Notes: generated by a model from the letters alone, not told the origin. 14,871 nucleotides of DNA from an uncultured Bacilli bacterium (GCA_934700375.1 CAKUXT010000025.1:1-14871), one strand, 5' to 3'; shown: positions 6,981 to 14,289, numbered from the stretch's first letter. A program made the numbers and translations.

Positions 6981-8039
6981 TCAAAGCATCATATCGTTCC
7001 AAAAATCAACTGCATCATAGATCCAGTTTTCTGCGGATGTGCCAATCCCTAAACCAGTTCCATGAACATAATCTTTGTATTTGTGGTATTCGACTTTCAT
7101 TCCGGCCGCTTCCATCTGTGGGACTTTTCTATCCATGATGATGTCCCCGGAATAGGTGTCGTTTTCGCCTACGATGGTGAATGTTGGAACATCATCTTTT
7201 TGGAAAGTGAGTTTGTCGAAGTAAGCAGCATGCGTATAGATGAGCATCTGAGCGGCAGGTCTAGGAAGTGAGAGCTCATCAAAGCTTTGTTTCTGACATT
7301 GATAGGAGAAAGCGGAGATGATGCCACCGCCTGCTGAACTGCCCCAAAGCGTGTAGTTATCCATATTGATATCGAAGGTATAGGAATTATCCTTGATATA
7401 AGAGATAGCCCTTATCATATCTTTTGAAGCTTCTTGTACAACGTCTTCGTTTCCGGTGATGGCGAGATCCTCACCTACACGATAACGAAGGACAAATACG
7501 TTGTAGCCTAATTCATTGAGCTTCCAAGCGTATGGGAAAGCTTCCGTGTCAGAGCGGACTGTCGTGTATCCTCCGCCGGCAGCAATGATGGCAAGAGGTT
7601 TATCCTTTTCGCCTTTCATGAAGAAAAGTTTTGCTCTATCCAAGTACGATTTTTCTTTTCTTTCCTCTTCGGAATAGACGTTATAGACCCCAGTCTTTCC
7701 TTCATTGGCTTTATCTAACATATAATTCAAGGCATCTATTGTCGTTTTGCTATCCCATTTGCACCAATGGCATAAAGCTTTTACGCTCATGAAACTGGTG
7801 ATTGAAGTTGTCTTATCATCGGGGAAAGAAGAGAAGAAATCTCTTCCGCTTCCTTCCCATATCGGATGATTGTAAATATGGGAATAGGAAGTGGAAGTCT
7901 TCAGATGATTGTATTTGCCGTTTTTGTCCTGATACTTTCCGCCATAACCGACCTGTGTCATAAAGGCGGTGAATATCGTGAGGACCAAGACGGAGACGAT
8001 GCTGGTGACAATGACCTTTTTCTTGCTCTTTATCTTCAT
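6981..8039 (-). CDS. Membrane-anchored alpha/beta hydrolase (lipase/esterase fold-3, carbohydrate esterase-like)
   Basis: This is a 352-residue protein. A single N-terminal membrane anchor at about residues 9-29 is preceded by a very basic MKIKSKKK, so the enzyme domain lies outside. The domain resembles hormone-sensitive-lipase and bifunctional feruloyl/acetyl xylan esterase-like hydrolases. It has the oxyanion motif AAGGGY (153-158), nucleophile Ser235 in GSSAGGG, acid Asp294 in GENDTY and His326 in YVHGTG. The segment between the anchor and the domain carries WEGSGRDFF and HWCKWD, possibly part of the substrate lid. The ATG follows the upstream stop by one base and has only a weak ribosome site, so it relies on coupling. 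Deacylation of a sugar ester is the most likely job, given the GH43 gene downstream. Confidence 0.82.
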   Translation of the reverse strand: MKIKSKKKVIVTSIVSVLVLTIFTAFMTQVGYGGKYQDKNGKYNHLKTSTSYSHIYNHPIWEGSGRDFFSSFPDDKTTSITSFMSVKALCHWCKWDSKTTIDALNYMLDKANEGKTGVYNVYSEEERKEKSYLDRAKLFFMKGEKDKPLAIIAAGGGYTTVRSDTEAFPYAWKLNELGYNVFVLRYRVGEDLAITGNEDVVQEASKDMIRAISYIKDNSYTFDINMDNYTLWGSSAGGGIISAFSYQCQKQSFDELSLPRPAAQMLIYTHAAYFDKLTFQKDDVPTFTIVGENDTYSGDIIMDRKVPQMEAAGMKVEYHKYKDYVHGTGLGIGTSAENWIYDAVDFWNDMML

Positions 8040-8040
8040 A

Positions 8041-8895
8041 TTATTTCATGTTGTCCTGAATGAATTCGTAAGCTTCTCTTGCAGCGATGACTTTGTATTT
8101 CCCAGTGAATACATGAGGCTGACCTTCATATACTCTCATCGTGCAATGCTTTGTGTATTTGTTGTAATGCTGATAGAGTGCTTCAGACATGCTTAACGGA
8201 ACAATCGTATCGACTGTGCCCTGGAGAAGAAGAACATTGCATTTGTATTTGTTGACATCATAGGTTGCATTATCCACCATTGCATCAGGGTTGAGGTTGA
8301 TGGCCGGATACTGAAGGATGATGGCGCGGATGTCATCGCTATGGGTGACAGCGCAGGTAGCGACAGTGGCTCCGCCCATTGAACTTCCTAATAAGAAGAG
8401 GTTGTCAGTATCGACAAAAGAGAATGTCTTTACTTTTTCAATGACGGCATTGAGATCCTTGACCTGTTCTAAGACCTGTTTTTCATAAGCGTCATCGACT
8501 CCCCTTTTTGCGCCTTTGAACCATCCTGTTCCTTTCGGACCAGTGCTTCTTTTTGTCCATCCATAGAAATCGAATGTATAACAGGCGATGCCGCTTTTTG
8601 CCAATGACTTCAATGTTGTGTAGTCTGCTTTATAATCGGATTCAGCTCCGTGAGCAAAGATGACAGTCGGGAACTTCTCTCCTTCTTTTCCGTTTGGAAC
8701 GATTGTTTTTCCATAAAGGTTGATGTCATCATGTTCGACATGAACTTCTTCTATCGTGTAGTCATATTTCTTGCTTCCGACACATTCTGGTGTGCCGATG
8801 AAATGAGACAATGAGATGACTGCGGCTACGACAATAATAAGAATGAAGGCGACAATAGAGGTACAAGATATAACAATTTTCTTTTTGAGTGTCAT
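8041..8895 (-). CDS. Membrane-anchored alpha/beta hydrolase (serine aminopeptidase S33/cinnamoyl esterase-like)
   Basis: The 284 residues start with a basic MTLKKK and one hydrophobic anchor (about 8-32); the rest should be extracellular. It is a compact alpha/beta hydrolase. It has FAHGAESD after the third strand (oxyanion region, about 80-87), nucleophile Ser172 in GSSMGG, acid Asp229 in GTVDTIVP and His261 in GQPHVF. The layout, including DFYGWTKRSTG before the nucleophile, recalls cinnamoyl/feruloyl esterases and S33 hydrolases. Similarity to the CE1-like genes is only at fold level, so it is not a recent duplicate of them. It begins 4 bp after the metallo-hydrolase stop, with a weak AAAGAAAG site, and is followed by the next hydrolase after 1 bp. 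The substrate is unknown. Confidence 0.82.
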   Translation of the reverse strand: MTLKKKIVISCTSIVAFILIIVVAAVISLSHFIGTPECVGSKKYDYTIEEVHVEHDDINLYGKTIVPNGKEGEKFPTVIFAHGAESDYKADYTTLKSLAKSGIACYTFDFYGWTKRSTGPKGTGWFKGAKRGVDDAYEKQVLEQVKDLNAVIEKVKTFSFVDTDNLFLLGSSMGGATVATCAVTHSDDIRAIILQYPAINLNPDAMVDNATYDVNKYKCNVLLLQGTVDTIVPLSMSEALYQHYNKYTKHCTMRVYEGQPHVFTGKYKVIAAREAYEFIQDNMK

Positions 8896-8899
8896 AATT

Positions 8900-9646
8900 T
8901 TAAATTCTTTCTTTATAGATCAAAGCTGCACTTTTATATTTTGCTTTGTATCCTTTGCAGATTCCTTTATCTGTTTTTCTTCCTTTGACTTCATTGTTGA
9001 TGATCTTGTCGCAAAGGCAGATAAAGTCGATGATTTTCTTCTGCTTCATCGGAAGTGTGTTATGTCCGGAATAGAGATGATTGATTCTGTACTTGTTGAT
9101 TTCATACAAGAGTTTCTTCAAGGATTTCTGATACTCTTCGACACTGGTGGATTCATCTAAGCCTAACCAGACATCATAGGGATTTACGGTGTCTCCTAAG
9201 AATGCAATATGCGAATAAGGATCGATGACACAGATGCTCCCTTGTGTATGACCTGGTGTCTTGATGATTGAGACTTTTCTGTTTCCGAGATCGAATGTAT
9301 CAAAATCGAGTTTTTTGATTTTTCCTCTTTCGACAGTTTTCTTAAAGTAGTTTTTCTGGAATTCGATATCGGAGTGCTTTCTGTAAACATCGAAGTCATC
9401 CTGATCGAGATATACATCATCAAAGGCAAAGCAACCTCTTGCATGATCGATATGTCCATGGGTGAGAAGGAGTGTGACAGGTTTGTCTGTCAGTTTTCCG
9501 ATGATCTTTTTCAAGTCGATCTTTCCATATCCGCAATCGATCAGAAGAGCTTTTTCGCTTCCGATGAGAAGATACATCTTCACAGGACCGAAGGGACCCC
9601 ATTCTGATATGCGGTATGTGTTCTTGAATAATTTTCTGATTGCCAT
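8900..9646 (-). CDS. Metallo-beta-lactamase-fold hydrolase
   Basis: This is a 248-residue cytoplasmic protein with no signal. The zinc-binding signature is complete. THGHIDH holds His63, His65, Asp67 and His68. His133 is in TPGHTQGS, Asp152 is in LGDTV and His195 is in SGHN. This pattern is of the glyoxalase II/lactonase type within the MBL superfamily, so it most likely hydrolyses a small thioester, lactone or ester. The last 50 residues are unusually basic (KGRKTDKGICKGYKAKYK). A good AGAAGGAGG site lies 5 bases before the ATG, and the gene begins 12 bp after the SGNH esterase. An MBL enzyme among serine esterases suggests handling of a released product such as a lactone, but this is speculation. 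Confidence 0.85.
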   Translation of the reverse strand: MAIRKLFKNTYRISEWGPFGPVKMYLLIGSEKALLIDCGYGKIDLKKIIGKLTDKPVTLLLTHGHIDHARGCFAFDDVYLDQDDFDVYRKHSDIEFQKNYFKKTVERGKIKKLDFDTFDLGNRKVSIIKTPGHTQGSICVIDPYSHIAFLGDTVNPYDVWLGLDESTSVEEYQKSLKKLLYEINKYRINHLYSGHNTLPMKQKKIIDFICLCDKIINNEVKGRKTDKGICKGYKAKYKSAALIYKERI

Positions 9647-9658
9647 AAAACCTCCTTC

Positions 9659-10411
9659 TTATTTTCTGACCGTCTCCAATTCGGGATGGTTTTTCAACAC
9701 GTTTTCAATGGCCGGCTTGATATATTCATCTCTCCATTTCAGCTGACCTGTGTGATTGAGATGGATTCCGTCCTTGATGAATAGATCTTTTCTGTATTCA
9801 GTTCCATCGAATGTCATCTTGTTGGCATCGACATAGGTGATATAATCGCATTCTTTTGCGTAGGCATCGATAGCTTCGTTGATCTTGAGAGTAAGAGAAG
9901 TGTACTGGCTTCTTCCAGGAAGAAGAAGCCCGCTCATGACGACAAACTGGGTTTCAGGAAGCTTTTCGTGGAAGGTGGTATACATTTCTTTTTTGAATGC
10001 CATGCAGTTTGCAATCTTCTCTTCATCTGTTCCCTTTTCGACGACATAATCATTGCTTCCGGTCTGGAAGAAAAGAATCTTCGGATTGTAGGGATAAAGA
10101 AGCTTATCGGCGTATTTCACCATGAGCTTGTCGGTGCTTCCGCCAAATCCACAATTGGTCACCTTGTATTCGGGAAGATCATTGTTCATCTCTGTCCACA
10201 TGCGGAAATTGGACGGGCCATAGAAGACGATTCCCTCTTGATTGTCCTTATAGGGGCTGCTTTTGGTCACTCGTCTGACTTCCTGGTTCCAGAAAAGTCC
10301 TTTGAACGGACCCCAGCTGGTATACATGCCAGTAAAGATAAGACCGATTGTTGATGCGACAAAAATAGATGCAACAGTGATTGGAATGATTTTGATGATT
10401 TTCTTTTTCAT
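9659..10411 (-). CDS. Membrane-anchored SGNH/GDSL-type esterase
   Basis: This is a 250-residue protein and the first gene of the operon. A basic MKKK and a hydrophobic stretch (about 7-29) form a signal anchor. The enzyme domain has the SGNH blocks: block I as FYGPSNFRMW with Ser67 (a GPS variant of GDS), block II NCGFGGS, block III TGSND with Asn120, and block V DGIHLNHTG with Asp214 and His217. The FxGxSxxRxW plus GFGGS combination marks a branch often found as carbohydrate acetyl-esterases. It probably deacetylates a glycan on the outer face. The ATG is preceded by AGAGGAAATAACC. The control region with the cre site and the divergent AraC gene lies directly upstream. Confidence 0.85.
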   Translation of the reverse strand: MKKKIIKIIPITVASIFVASTIGLIFTGMYTSWGPFKGLFWNQEVRRVTKSSPYKDNQEGIVFYGPSNFRMWTEMNNDLPEYKVTNCGFGGSTDKLMVKYADKLLYPYNPKILFFQTGSNDYVVEKGTDEEKIANCMAFKKEMYTTFHEKLPETQFVVMSGLLLPGRSQYTSLTLKINEAIDAYAKECDYITYVDANKMTFDGTEYRKDLFIKDGIHLNHTGQLKWRDEYIKPAIENVLKNHPELETVRK

Positions 10412-10445
10412 GGTTATTTCCTCTTATATATCAAAAAATGATTTG

Positions 10446-10459
10446 TGTAATCGCTTTCT
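10446..10459 (-). promoter_or_regulatory. CcpA cre site in the divergent control region
   Basis: The 14-mer TGTAATCGCTTTCT fits the catabolite-responsive element pattern TGWAANCGYTNNCW at every position. It lies 35 bp upstream of the SGNH start, between that gene and the best -10 candidate on the minus strand (TATAAG, 10458-10463), which it overlaps. CcpA bound here would block the hydrolase operon when a preferred sugar is present. Half of it also takes part in the dyad ATCGCT-N7-AGCGAT (10450-10468). Confidence 0.6.
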
Positions 10460-10471
10460 TATAGCGATAAC

Positions 10472-10506
10472 ATTACAACACAAAGGCTTGACTAAAGCTT
10501 ACAAAA
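10472..10506. promoter_or_regulatory. Possible AraC-type operator repeats
   Basis: Two direct copies of TTACAA (10473-10478 and 10499-10504) lie 26 bp apart, with AAAGGCTT and TAAAGCTT 11 bp apart between them. They sit upstream of the hydrolase operon and overlap the -35 of the AraC gene. That placement suits a self-regulating activator, but repeats this short could be chance. Confidence 0.25.
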
Positions 10507-10516
10507 TTGTTATTTT
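10488..10516 (+). promoter_or_regulatory. Promoter of the AraC-family regulator
   Basis: TTGACT (10488-10493) is separated by 17 bases from TATTTT (10511-10516). The -35 matches 5 of 6 consensus positions and the -10 matches 4 of 6. Transcription would start near 10523, leaving a leader of about 26 bases. I could not find an equally good promoter facing the hydrolase operon, as expected for an activator-dependent promoter. Confidence 0.55.
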
Positions 10517-10548
10517 TTAGTTATATATGTTGCATTGTGGGGGTGGCT

Positions 10549-11757
10549 ATGAAAAACGCTGATCTGAATTACATTTGTAAGGTCCTTGCTAATCTATCCG
10601 GCATACCAGTCCGTGTTTATAAAAACGAAAACATGGTTTTCTATCAATCCCTTGTCAATCTTGTGAAAGATCCGATCGAAATCTACAAGAAAGAAATCTT
10701 TGAAACCAAAGATCATATCGGCTATTTCATCACACCTGATTTTTATTATTATGGCATCGTCAACAGTGAGCCTTATAAGGTCGTCATAGGCCCATCGAGA
10801 CAATCTGAAATACAGGATCAGAAATTAAGAGAAATTGCTTTTCAGGCTGATGTCGAACAGGATGATATTGCGGAGTTTGTCTCCTCGATGAAAAGCATCA
10901 TTCAGATGCCTTTGCTATCTGTTGTTGAAATGCTATGCACGTTGAATTATGTTTTAAACGAAGAAAAGCTCACTCTTGCCGATATCACAATTTATGATAA
11001 AGATCAGCAGGAGATGAAAGACAAAATCGAGATAGAACGAGCAAAGAATGAAATGAATCTCAAGGAGATTATGTCGATGCCGGAAACAAGCAGCCATAAT
11101 ACCCTTTCTTTTGAAAAAAGGCTTCTTAGCATCGTGCAGAACGGAAACACGGCTGCCTTAAAAGAACTCATTGAAAATGCACCTGCCATCAAAGGAGGCA
11201 CGCTTTCTCTTGATAGCATCCGACAGTTCAAAAACACCTTTATTGTGACTGCCACTTTGGTATCAAGAGCTGCAATAAGGGGCGGCATGGACGGAAAAGA
11301 TGCTCTTGCTCTTTCTGATTCCTATATCCGAAAATGCGAATTCCTTTTCGATGAAGAAAAAATCATCAACCTGCAGTATCGAATGATCATCGACTATACA
11401 GAGCGTGTTGAGAAACTGATGAACGGGAATGCGCCATCGAAATTCCTTTCTGATATCAACAATTACATTCAGCATCATCTTTCTGAACCGATCAATGTCG
11501 ATGAGATGGCAAAGTCGATGTATTTCAATAGAAGCTATCTTTCTACAAAGTTCAAGAAAGAGACTGGTATGATCATTTCAGATTACATCATGAAAGAAAA
11601 AATCGAAGAAGCCAAAAGACTTCTTCGATATACGGATAAATCAGCGACTGCGATCGCTGCTTATCTTGGCTTTTCTTCTCAAAGTCATTTTTCCAACGCG
11701 TTTCATAAGTACACAAATCGTTCACCTTCTGAATATAGACAGAAACACAATCAATAA
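10549..11757 (+). CDS. AraC-family transcriptional regulator
   Basis: The start at 10549 gives 402 residues and has GGGGGTGG just upstream. The longer frame from 10507 would begin within the promoter. The C-terminal 100 residues (about 300-402) form the double helix-turn-helix of the AraC/XylS family. The first helix pair is around INVDEMAKSMYFNRSYLST, and the second is ATAIAAYLGFSSQSHFSNAF followed by the conserved RSPSEYR. The N-terminal 290 residues are not a cupin. They start with a region resembling a ligand-sensing module (LANLSGIPVRVYKNENMVF) and pass through a charged helical linker (EMKDKIEIERAKNEMNLKE). The gene is divergent from the seven-gene hydrolase operon and shares a 137-bp control region with it. 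It most likely activates that operon in response to a carbohydrate signal; the ligand is unknown. Confidence 0.88.
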   Translation: MKNADLNYICKVLANLSGIPVRVYKNENMVFYQSLVNLVKDPIEIYKKEIFETKDHIGYFITPDFYYYGIVNSEPYKVVIGPSRQSEIQDQKLREIAFQADVEQDDIAEFVSSMKSIIQMPLLSVVEMLCTLNYVLNEEKLTLADITIYDKDQQEMKDKIEIERAKNEMNLKEIMSMPETSSHNTLSFEKRLLSIVQNGNTAALKELIENAPAIKGGTLSLDSIRQFKNTFIVTATLVSRAAIRGGMDGKDALALSDSYIRKCEFLFDEEKIINLQYRMIIDYTERVEKLMNGNAPSKFLSDINNYIQHHLSEPINVDEMAKSMYFNRSYLSTKFKKETGMIISDYIMKEKIEEAKRLLRYTDKSATAIAAYLGFSSQSHFSNAFHKYTNRSPSEYRQKHNQ

Positions 11758-11818
11758 AAGAAGAATATTGACATCAGACAAAAGGATGAATCAGACCTAG
11801 AAAACCGTCAAAGCGTAT

Positions 11819-12481
11819 TTATTTAAAATCGAAATCGAAATCGTGCGTTAAACAGTCATCAAGACAGACACCCGTATCTTCGATATAGTCTTTTTCTGAT
11901 TCTAAGATTTGGCGATAGTTGGATTTGAACAGGCGTTGTAAATCATCGTTTTCTTCTCTGATGTTCAAAGGGAGGTCAAAATCGCCGTATGTATCAAATT
12001 GGAATGGAAGGAAATACCCTTCATCTTCATCGCATTCAGAAGAATGGGGATTGATTTTTCCGTTGAAGTAATCATAAAGAGTATGAATGTTATCTTCTAA
12101 AATCCCATAGCCTGCGCCTTCTAAGATAATGATATCTTTTCTGAAATTGAGATCGACGGTTTTCTTGTATTTCGTACAATTGAATTCCCAACCATCACCG
12201 GTATCATATTCTAATGTGAATTTTTCAGGGAGATCGGAAAGATGATAATTTCCTAGATATTTGTAACCATACATCGGTTCTTCCATGAAGGGTGCCATTA
12301 CGTAACTTGATTTCGGATTTTCATGAAGTAGGAAACAATGTTCAAATTCTGATTTTACTGCAGTAAGCAACATGACTGACAGCTTGAATAAGTCAGGGTC
12401 TCCTTTTACGAGGACTACTCGGTAGAATCTGTTTTTAGTGGGTTGAGCATAGAAATCCATTCTGATTTTTGTATAGGTCAT
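11819..12481 (-). CDS. pRiA4b ORF-3-like (IS1096 TnpR-like fold) protein
   Basis: This is a 220-residue acidic soluble protein. The central YDTGDGWEF (92-100) and EGAGYGILED (121-130), followed by a YDYFNG motif, are the signature of the plasmid pRiA4b ORF-3-like family. That family is found on plasmids and chromosomes and has no settled biochemical role. The N-terminal third carries the usual beta-strand start, YRVVLVKG. The C-terminus is very acidic and ends in HDFDFDFK. The ATG at 12481 is preceded by AAAGGAACC. It converges with the AraC gene (61 bp apart, no clear hairpin) and diverges from the ATPase gene. It is probably a single-gene unit and an accessory gene unrelated to the hydrolases. 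Confidence 0.75.
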   Translation of the reverse strand: MTYTKIRMDFYAQPTKNRFYRVVLVKGDPDLFKLSVMLLTAVKSEFEHCFLLHENPKSSYVMAPFMEEPMYGYKYLGNYHLSDLPEKFTLEYDTGDGWEFNCTKYKKTVDLNFRKDIIILEGAGYGILEDNIHTLYDYFNGKINPHSSECDEDEGYFLPFQFDTYGDFDLPLNIREENDDLQRLFKSNYRQILESEKDYIEDTGVCLDDCLTHDFDFDFK

Positions 12482-12516
12482 AGCTGGTTCCTTTCTTTTG
12501 TTTTGTTGATACCTAG

Positions 12517-12545
12517 AGTATAAAGCATGTGAGGTTTGTTTGAAA
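12517..12545 (-). promoter_or_regulatory. Possible promoter of the pRiA4b ORF-3-like gene
   Basis: On the minus strand TTTCAA (12540-12545) and TATACT (12517-12522) are 17 bases apart, about 36 bases upstream of the start. The -10 is good (5 of 6) and the -35 is weak. The stretch from 12546 to 12657 holds nothing else I can name. Confidence 0.4.
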
Positions 12546-12657
12546 AGACAAAAGTTGATTTTGTTGGTGTTTACAACGTTTTGCGTTTTAAATGATGCTT
12601 TAATAGGGGAAACTATGTGCGATTATTGCATCTTATCTTTTTTCGAAACGGATCATT

Positions 12658-12837
12658 ATGGCAAATGAAAAGGTGAAAACGAATGTTGTTATTGAAAAGT
12701 TTACTAAAAATGTGAAAGAGGAAACTAAAAGGCTTACTGAAAATGTGAGAATGTAGTTTGAAAACCCTACTAAAAATGTGAAAACATAGTCTGAAAACCA
12801 TACAAAAAATGTGAAAGCAATTGTTTTGAAGGTTTAA
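12658..12837 (+). repeat. 33-bp tandem repeat array that reads as a decayed 11-residue repeat peptide
   Basis: Four units of exactly 33 bp (12703-12735, 12736-12768, 12769-12801 and 12802-12834) share the core ACTAAAAATGTGAAA. A diverged 39-bp unit (12664-12702) precedes them. On the plus strand the array is in one frame from ATG 12658 to TAA 12835. It encodes repeats such as TKNVKEETKRL, TENVRM and TKNVKA, but in-frame TAG codons occur at 12754 and 12787. The first 32 residues could be a small peptide. No good ribosome site precedes the ATG. The minus strand is also open across it but reads as low-complexity HIFS repeats. It may be a broken helical-repeat gene or a non-coding repeat just upstream of the ATPase promoter. 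Confidence 0.65.
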
Positions 12838-12849
12838 TGCTAATATAAT
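12821..12849 (+). promoter_or_regulatory. Promoter of the ATPase gene
   Basis: TTGTTT (12821-12826) and a perfect TATAAT (12844-12849) are 17 bases apart, placing the start about 20 bases before the ATPase ATG. The -35 lies within the last unit of the 33-bp repeat array. Confidence 0.65.
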
Positions 12850-12875
12850 AAGAAATGAAAAAACGGAGGTGATTT

Positions 12876-14231
12876 ATGACTGAAATCTATTTAAAGCGTA
12901 AAATCGACAACTACCTTATGGAGTGGAAAAATGATAGTGATAAGAAACCTCTGATCATCAAGGGATGCAGGCAAGTCGGAAAAACAGAATCAATCAGATA
13001 TTTTGCGAAAGAAGCAGGCTATGAAAGCTTTATCGAGATTAATTTCGTTAGTGATGTGAAGTACAAGAAAATTGTTGTCGACGGTTATTCAGCGCAAGAC
13101 ATCATCAAGAATATCTCACTTTTAGATCCTTCTAGAAAATTCATTGCCGGGAAAACACTGATTTTCTTTGACGAAATTACAGAGTTTCCTGATATTGCTA
13201 CTTCCTTGAAGTTTTTTAAAGAGGATGGAAGATTTGATGTTATCTGCAGTGGGTCCATGTTAGGACTTAATTATAAAAAGATAGAAAGCAATAGCGTCGG
13301 ATATAAAACAGATTATGAGATGTATTCCATGGACTTTGAAGAGTTTTTATGGGCTAAAGGATATCACGATGATGTGATTGAAGATATGTTGAACCACATG
13401 AAGGATTTTGTTCCTTTCAGTGATTTAGAGATGAATCTATATCATGGTTTGTTCATGGATTACATCATTTTAGGAGGCATGCCCGCAGTCGTCAAAGACT
13501 ATATTCAGAAAGGAACATTTGAGGGATCTTTAAAGACACAACGACAACTTATATCCGATTACAAAGAAGATATCAGAAAATACGCTGAGGGTGTCGATCA
13601 GACCAGGATTTTGAATGTTTTTAAAAGCCTCGCACCTCAATTGGCAAAAGAAAACAAGAAATTCCAGATATCTAAAATTGAGAAAAATGCGAGATTCAGG
13701 GACTACAGAGGCTGCATGGAATGGCTTGAGGATGCTGGAATCGTCAACGCGTGTTATTGTCTCAATGATTTTCTGCTTCCCTTGTCCGGCAATTGCAACA
13801 TTGATAAATTCAAATTATATTTCTGCGACACCGGATTATTAGTGTCATTACTGGATGATGAGTCTCAAGATGATTTAAGGGCGAACAAGAACTTAGGTAT
13901 CTATAAAGGCGCTTTATACGAAAACATTGTAAGCGAAGCTCTGGTTAAATCAGGTTATAAATTATATTACTATCAAAAAGAGGACGGGACTTTAGAAGAG
14001 GACTTTATCATCCGTTCAGCTGATCGACTAATTCCGATTGAAGTCAAAGCGAAGAATGGACGTGTGAAAAGCCTAAAGAATCTAATAGAGTCAAAGAAGT
14101 ATCCTGAAATAACTTATGGCTTAAAATTCTATCATGGCAATATTGGAGATTCCGGGAACATCTATTCATTCCCGTACTTTTGTGCTTTCCTATTGAAGAG
14201 ATTCATGAAAACTTTTGTTCCGAAAGAATGA
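12876..14231 (+). CDS. AAA ATPase with DUF4143/PD-(D/E)XK-like C-terminal domain
   Basis: This is a 451-residue cytoplasmic protein of the widespread ATPase-DUF4143 family. It has Walker A GCRQVGKT (30-37), Walker B TLIFFDE with Asp99 and Glu100, and the sensor-like segment CSGSML (124-129). The MYSMDFEEFLWA block follows, then the DUF4143 helical region. Near residues 375-395, EEDFII and IPIEVKAKNGR resemble the D...ExK core of a PD-(D/E)XK nuclease fold, as known for this family. The length is typical. A strong GGAGGTGATTT site sets the start. These ATPases are numerous in gut bacteria; their substrate is unsettled and a nucleic-acid role is often assumed. It stands alone between the repeat array and a terminator. 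Confidence 0.88.
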   Translation: MTEIYLKRKIDNYLMEWKNDSDKKPLIIKGCRQVGKTESIRYFAKEAGYESFIEINFVSDVKYKKIVVDGYSAQDIIKNISLLDPSRKFIAGKTLIFFDEITEFPDIATSLKFFKEDGRFDVICSGSMLGLNYKKIESNSVGYKTDYEMYSMDFEEFLWAKGYHDDVIEDMLNHMKDFVPFSDLEMNLYHGLFMDYIILGGMPAVVKDYIQKGTFEGSLKTQRQLISDYKEDIRKYAEGVDQTRILNVFKSLAPQLAKENKKFQISKIEKNARFRDYRGCMEWLEDAGIVNACYCLNDFLLPLSGNCNIDKFKLYFCDTGLLVSLLDDESQDDLRANKNLGIYKGALYENIVSEALVKSGYKLYYYQKEDGTLEEDFIIRSADRLIPIEVKAKNGRVKSLKNLIESKKYPEITYGLKFYHGNIGDSGNIYSFPYFCAFLLKRFMKTFVPKE

Positions 14232-14289
14232 ACATATAAAGAAAAGTTTTGATTCGTTGATATAAGTTGTTTAATTCAATTCAACAAAA

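Noticed and set aside
10412..10471. Clear sigma-A promoter for the hydrolase operon
   Set aside because: TATAAG (10458-10463, minus) has no acceptable -35 at 16-18 bases, and TATATA just before the start would give a leaderless message; the promoter is left unassigned.
11758..11818. Terminator between the AraC gene and the convergent pRiA4b ORF-3-like gene
   Set aside because: I looked for a stem followed by a T run on both strands and found none, so none is called.
12613..12801. Minus-strand open frame of 62 residues with repeated HIFS units
   Set aside because: It is the complement of the 33-bp repeat array, is low-complexity and Phe/His-rich, lacks a ribosome site and resembles no protein; the open frame follows from a period divisible by three.
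12658..12837. CRISPR array
   Set aside because: The 33-bp period is all repeat: there are no unique spacers between identical repeats, the units are degenerate and no cas genes are nearby.
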